From the NCBI GenBank assembly GCA_024449915.1, contig JAMZAV010000029.1:1488001-1552000 (forward strand): a stretch of DNA of 64,000 bases. Direction: 5' to 3'. The notes below the pieces were generated by a model. It did no database searches and was not told the origin of the DNA. It was given only the letters and a program-made list of their open reading frames with translations. The DNA comes from Sweltsa coloradensis. Taxonomy: Eukaryota > Arthropoda > Insecta > Plecoptera > Chloroperlidae. The number at the start of each line of letters is the position of its first letter. Within the stretch, counting starts at the first letter, position 1. Made by a program: the position numbers and the translations under genes. Shown here piece after piece: positions 59,278-64,000 of the stretch.

Positions 59278-60783
59278 CGGGTTAAACCGTAAAAAAAACG
59301 GGTCTTCTGCTAGACCATGCATTTAAATTTTAAATAATACGTCAAGTTCTACTGTCTAAAAAAGATTATGTTAAAGTATGGTTAAAATTAATATTTTGTT
59401 GTTCGAGTTTTGTTTGTGAAAATCATATTATATATAATATTTACTATAAAGCTCTTAAGATAATCCTACTTTCAGTACCATACGAGACTTGGACCCTTTC
59501 AAGTATATTTGTCTGCATTCATTATATTTTTATATCTATTAAGGATTGCATATACATACATATTATGTTGCAGACAAGTAAATAAAATTGTGTTATTCTG
59601 TTTTAGATAAACATCAAATCGTACACGAAAAAGAAAAAGAAATTAGCTGATAAGTAAATAAGTTAACCCGTTAATTAAAATAAATGTAGGCAATCAAAAA
59701 TGAAATTATTCTAAATACTCACCTAAAGAATAATATGCCATTTTCCTTAGAATATCTGTTGGGATGCGTCTTAATTAACTTACCACCATCAGGCCTATGT
59801 ATATGAATAATGATTAATTTATTTAAACCATGATTGTCGCTTCTTAAAAAATCATCACAAAGTTTACAAGTTTGTTTACCAATATATGAAGATACAAGAT
59901 AAGAAGACAAGATAAGATAAGAAACGTCTGTGAAGTGTGTTAAAGGACAAATTTAATTCCCATAATGAGGTCTATTCACTGGAAAGTTTCACAATCTTGA
60001 TGGTATGCACGATGATTGTATTGGGCTGGTGTGTTGCTGGAGGGGGCTGGGGGGGGCAAAGTTTCCACCCCCCCCCCACAACTTCTACTCCCCTGGTGCG
60101 CCGACCCCCATCCGGCAATTTACAAGTGTGCCCCGAACTTCGCGAACATAATTACAACTCGCGTACTTATTTCGCATTAACGCCACGTGATGGTTGTTGG
60201 AAGTTGGCGCAGATTTTTGATCCTAGCGGTTTTACCATGCTTCGAGGTTGTGGTGAGTCGAAGCTAGCGGCGGCAGCGAAATGCAAACAATAATTGAATT
60301 AGTGTGGCCTACGTATATTGATTTTTGTCTCAAATGTGATTTAAAGGGTGAATTGGTTTATTCATGATGTCGAAACTCGCAATCTCATCGAAAACAAAGC
60401 TTTTAAGGTAAATTTTGTTTTCTACCTTGAATTTCGTATCTCCTGCATTGACTTATCATTAATAATTAACTTACGTTTATAATTTGTATTTAAAAACTAC
60501 TTTTCGGGTACATTATATCCCAATTATTGAGGTTTAAATTGCAGAAGACTTTTAAATTGAGAGAAGAAATAAAATTCGGTTACTTTGAGAAACCATTGTC
60601 AGGCGTGATCTCCTTGTGGTATAAATCGAAAATAAAAACCCTATTTTTCCATGTAAAATTAATAGTATTACCTATTTTCATAATCGCGTGTTTATGTTAT
60701 AATAATATTTAAAGTAGACTCGTTATACGATTTAGTTTACATTTAATTACGTGGAAATCTTTGAGTTAGTTAAACAAATCTCA
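59278..60783. other. Intergenic DNA with one GC-rich island
   Basis: The island at about 60010-60290 (ggggctggggggggcaaag, gaagctagcggcggcagcg) has a 118-codon + frame without recognised content. The rest is AT-rich. Confidence 0.4.
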
Positions 60784-60851
60784 TCTCGGTCGGGTATCGA
60801 ACCCGAATCTCCCGAGTCGAACGCTTTAACCCTCAACCGAGACGGTCACCT
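60784..60851 (-). mobile_element. tRNA-like module, reverse orientation
   Basis: On the minus strand: gtctcggttgagggttaaagc, then attcgggttcgatacccgac and cgagat. End stem gtctcgg/ccgagat pairs and the B box ggttcgatacc is intact, but the element is shorter than a tRNA. Resembles the head of the 43133 element (ccgtctcggt). Confidence 0.6.
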
Positions 60852-60954
60852 TAATTTCATGACATTTTTCTATGTGTTATCATGTTTAGTGTAAGTTAGT
60901 ATGTGCTTAGTTTAGAAATGTTATTATGTTTATAATGGCTGTATTTGTGTCTAG

Positions 60955-61023
60955 TTAAATAAATAAAAACATAAATAAATAAATAAATTAATTAATTAAT
61001 TAATTAATTAATTAATTAATTAA

Positions 61024-61070
<47 letters not shown>

Positions 61071-61080
61071 AATAAATATA
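60955..61080. repeat. (TAAA)n and (TTAA)n compound microsatellite
   Basis: aaataaataaataaataaat blocks flank an attaattaattaattaatta block. Confidence 0.95.
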
Positions 61081-62659
61081 AATTTTTATGCATTTTAGTC
61101 TTGGATATGAAACGATAATCAATAAAATTTTGTTCTTGAAAATTGATTTTTTTTATACACTTCTGAAATATTTAGAGTCATATAGTTTATGCAAAAGTAG
61201 CTAAGCCCACCCCTAAGATAATATATATTTATAATGTGATTACAGTACGATTAATAATTTGTTCAAACATACGCCTTATAGTTACGCAGTCCCATACATG
61301 AGCCACCGACATGTATTGATAAAATAATGCAATCTTGAGTTATTGTGTGCTATTTTCCTAATGCGTTGAAGTTCTTTCAAACTGCCTAAATGTAATTCAT
61401 TGTTTCCCCACCCTTTGTACTGAAGCCCCAAGCGTAAATTTCCTCATTTAAAAAAATGCAAACTTTAACTAATTAAAAGGCCAAATTACATAAAGTGTCA
61501 GAAACACAGAGTCGTTAATTTCCTTTAAAATCTTTTTTTGCGTTGAACGTTTCTGTTAGTGGGGATGATGAGTCAACGGTTGAGAAGCTCCGTCAAATTA
61601 GAGTTTCGTGTAAACTCGAACCTCAGCCCAATATTTTCTTAGAGGGAGCTTCTTCCCTTTCTAAACTTTGGATGTTCAGTATTCAACATGCTCACCTGTA
61701 ATGCAAACAAGTCTCGAACGGTTAGTAGAAGTAATGTCATGCGAATAATTTAAAGTTTTCTTGTTGCTATAAGAGGAATATGGCTAGGAATCATTGGATG
61801 AGCGTACAGATAGTAGGAATGTGCTCAAAGTAGGCTGTATTGGAAGCACACACATTCCGTTATCATACAACATTCTATATTTGACACTCTTGAAGAAGCT
61901 AAAGACGCTACCTATCTACATCGAGTCACTGTACTTTAAGAAACTTCCTAGACTCACTTTTCTTTCACTATCATTCTGTAGTATAACGTTAGTTGTGGGT
62001 TTGCCAAAGTCATGCATACAAGTCGTTTAGTTTATTAAACGTTACGATTTGCGCGATGTATGATAATGCTATAGCCAAAATATAACCGAAATCAATTTCT
62101 CAATTGAAAGACTAAAAACTGTGATTCGTTCTGGCCTCCATTACCGGCAATCCTTTCTGAAAATTTGGTAAAGGTTTTTTTAGACGTTCTTGGATATTCC
62201 CTTTACAACACCCGATCATCTAGAGAATGGAAATATAATTATTGTATTGGGTCAAGGTTTAAAAAAAACATTTCATTTCATTTGGGAAATATTTTTGTAA
62301 ATAACAGAGTTTTTTTAAAGACGACTTTTCGTCAATACCATTATTTTTAATTATTTATTTGATATCTGTCCCGTTCTAATATTGAAACTTTTTTACAAAG
62401 GCGGACAGTTAATAATACTAAGTACATTCAAATAAAAACATAATTTTATTTTCACAATGGCGTTCCTCTCCATTTGACTACACACTCTATTTTATCACCA
62501 TGCAGATTCTCATTTGAATGAATAAACTTTCATTTCCATCAGTCCCTTTACAATACTCAATCACTCATCCTCCTAGCTTATTTTCTTCTTGCCCCTCTAT
62601 TTTGTATTTAGATTAATTTTCGAAAGACTGATTAGTATAAAATAAATACATTTTTGTAG
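61081..62659. other. AT-rich intergenic DNA
   Basis: A scrap of the TTGGATGAG family (attggatgagcgtacag) is at 61793-61809. No gene. Confidence 0.45.
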
Positions 62660-62910
62660 GATGCCCGCTGTAGGGTATACACATCAGATTTAACTGGTGT
62701 GACTAACTATAGGTATATTGCTGATTGGACAATTGTGAAAGGATATCCTAGGGCTATTTAAGAGGACTCAGTCCCTTGCATTGGCATTAATGACAGGGAA
62801 ACTTTGGAAAAACCCTTCAGTCAGTATTGCCGGTCTCGACGGGATTAGAACTCGGGACGTCCCGAATCAGAGTCGAGCGCTTAGCGCCCGAGCCAACACT
62901 GTCAGCGCTT
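62660..62910 (-). mobile_element. SINE-C copy, full length, reverse orientation
   Basis: High-coordinate end carries the head: gagccaacactgtcagcg, gagtcgagcgcttagcgccc, gtctcgacgggattagaact (B-box complement). The body runs down to ggatgcccgctgtagggtat. About 250 bp, matching the + copy at 49522. Confidence 0.75.
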
Positions 62911-63410
62911 AGTATAAGTGTTCAATGTCACTATGGATTATCAGACGAAAGAAATCTTACATATTTTTCATTATAGATTACTTTTATTCATAATTTGATA
63001 ATCAACAATGTTGATAAAAGCCAGACCATGTTAATTGGGAATATTCGTGTTATTTAACTCGAAAGATAATATGGTTGACTCAAAATATAAAATTATAACA
63101 AGATTTAACTACCGTTTATTAACCTGGATACTGCATCGCTACAATTTTGAATTAATACAGGAATATATTGTTTCCTTTTGTATTTTATTTTTTATTTTTA
63201 TATTTAAATCGCTGCCACTTTGAATTAATGCAGTATTATATTGTAACAATTTTGTGTTTATTTGATAATTTTTTTTGTTTTATTACAAGCGATATTAGTT
63301 GCATTGCGTTTGGTTTTCATCAACGAGATAGCTGTTTCCACTAATAAATTTCATATTGAAACCCTAATAGAGATAACAATAGCCAAAATGGTGATGAATC
63401 CAGATTGGAT
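62911..63410. other. AT-rich intergenic DNA
   Basis: Nothing recognised. Confidence 0.45.
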
Positions 63411-63411
63411 A

Positions 63412-63459
<48 letters not shown>
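63411..63459. repeat. (GATT)n microsatellite, about 12 units
   Basis: attgattgattgattgattg; the minus frames through it read Asn-Gln-Ser-Ile repeats and are artefacts. Confidence 0.95.
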
Positions 63460-63460
<1 letters not shown>

Positions 63461-64000
63461 GGAAGGGCACAATGAATAAGTCGATAGAACGATAAACTGC
63501 AGACCATTATTTGAATAAGGCTCGTTATAGAAAGATTTAAATTTGTCTGAAACACCGCTTCTCATGAATAGTTTCTCTATCTACGTAACTAAAACGAATT
63601 CATTGTTTTTCAAAGTATCTTTCGTAAATTGGATTTTTATGCCCGGTGTCAAATAATTATATTTAGCAATTATCTACTTGTTCTCAAAGTGTATTCGAAA
63701 CGAAGAAGCGATTAACAATTTCACTTCTTGATACTTGACTTGCAAATAACACAAGCGTAGCTGAAGACCCTTAGAATCGCTCCCTGCAGCACATCCAGCG
63801 CTTTGATCTCGCTTTCATCGAAATTGATTTAAATTTCAGTTAGAGTTTCACTTTCTGTAATGGGCGACCCATTAAAACAACGCCGCATCTACTCGACGAG
63901 AGCTTCGAGGATTTGATTCAAGTAATTATGTTTTATTTAAGAAGAAATTGCTTATTTAATGATTTGGCCCCCGGATTTCTCTCTATTCACTGAATTGTCT
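63460..64000. other. Intergenic DNA to window end
   Basis: A slightly GC-richer patch at about 63770-63910, otherwise featureless. Confidence 0.4.

Noticed and set aside
63341..63565. Minus frames with Asn-Gln-Ser-Ile repeats
   Set aside because: Produced by the (GATT)n microsatellite; no other support.

Overview
This is a eukaryotic nuclear window: AT-rich, gene-poor, full of short degenerate repeats, with spliced genes. An arthropod is likely and a hemipteran-type insect is my best guess. The guess rests on a secreted clip-less serine-protease homologue, Penelope-like and Jockey/RTE-type LINE relics, many tRNA-derived SINEs and foldback/MITE families. No single marker in the window proves the taxon.

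Genes. I can support only two host gene models. One is a C2H2 zinc-finger gene on + (7910-9810): two exons, an acidic N-terminal exon with repeated psi-K-x-E motifs, and eight fingers in exon 2. As given it carries two single-base frameshifts. The other is a two-exon secreted serine-protease homologue on - (58780 to 56411) that has lost the catalytic His and Ser. A third gene-like locus (about 14610-15595, +) is an intronless, frameshifted copy of a SAP30BP/HCNGP-type protein, i.e. a processed pseudogene, with its last exon-like segment triplicated.

Mobile DNA dominates. 1-7150 holds a HINE-like foldback element, a duplicated and noisy-looking block, and an old repeat unit split by a nested TIR element. 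10800-17875 holds a polypyrimidine minisatellite, a Penelope-like fragment, a dispersed repeat, the SAP30BP retrocopy, a decayed LINE and a 5S-rRNA-derived SINE. 18016-21731 is a head-to-tail array of four ~0.9-kb non-autonomous units, each with a palindromic 5' end, an embedded tRNA-like module and an (AC)n tract; I suggest Helentron-associated (HINE) elements. 22000-38000 is mostly AT-rich DNA with scattered SINEs, MITEs and microsatellites. 38194-38685 is a ~490-bp near-perfect palindrome. 38829-43260 has tRNA-like SINEs, including one tRNA-like core flanked by 20-bp perfect inverted repeats. 48477-49757 has a MITE, a second 5S-derived SINE and another tRNA SINE. 51446-53715 is a 1.15-kb tandem duplication. 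54416-55339 is a 0.92-kb foldback element inserted in a dispersed repeat whose uninterrupted paralogue (12915-13502) serves as an empty site.

The two protein genes show no functional link. Most other short open frames lack homology, codon structure or a true ATG and lie in repeats; I do not call them genes.
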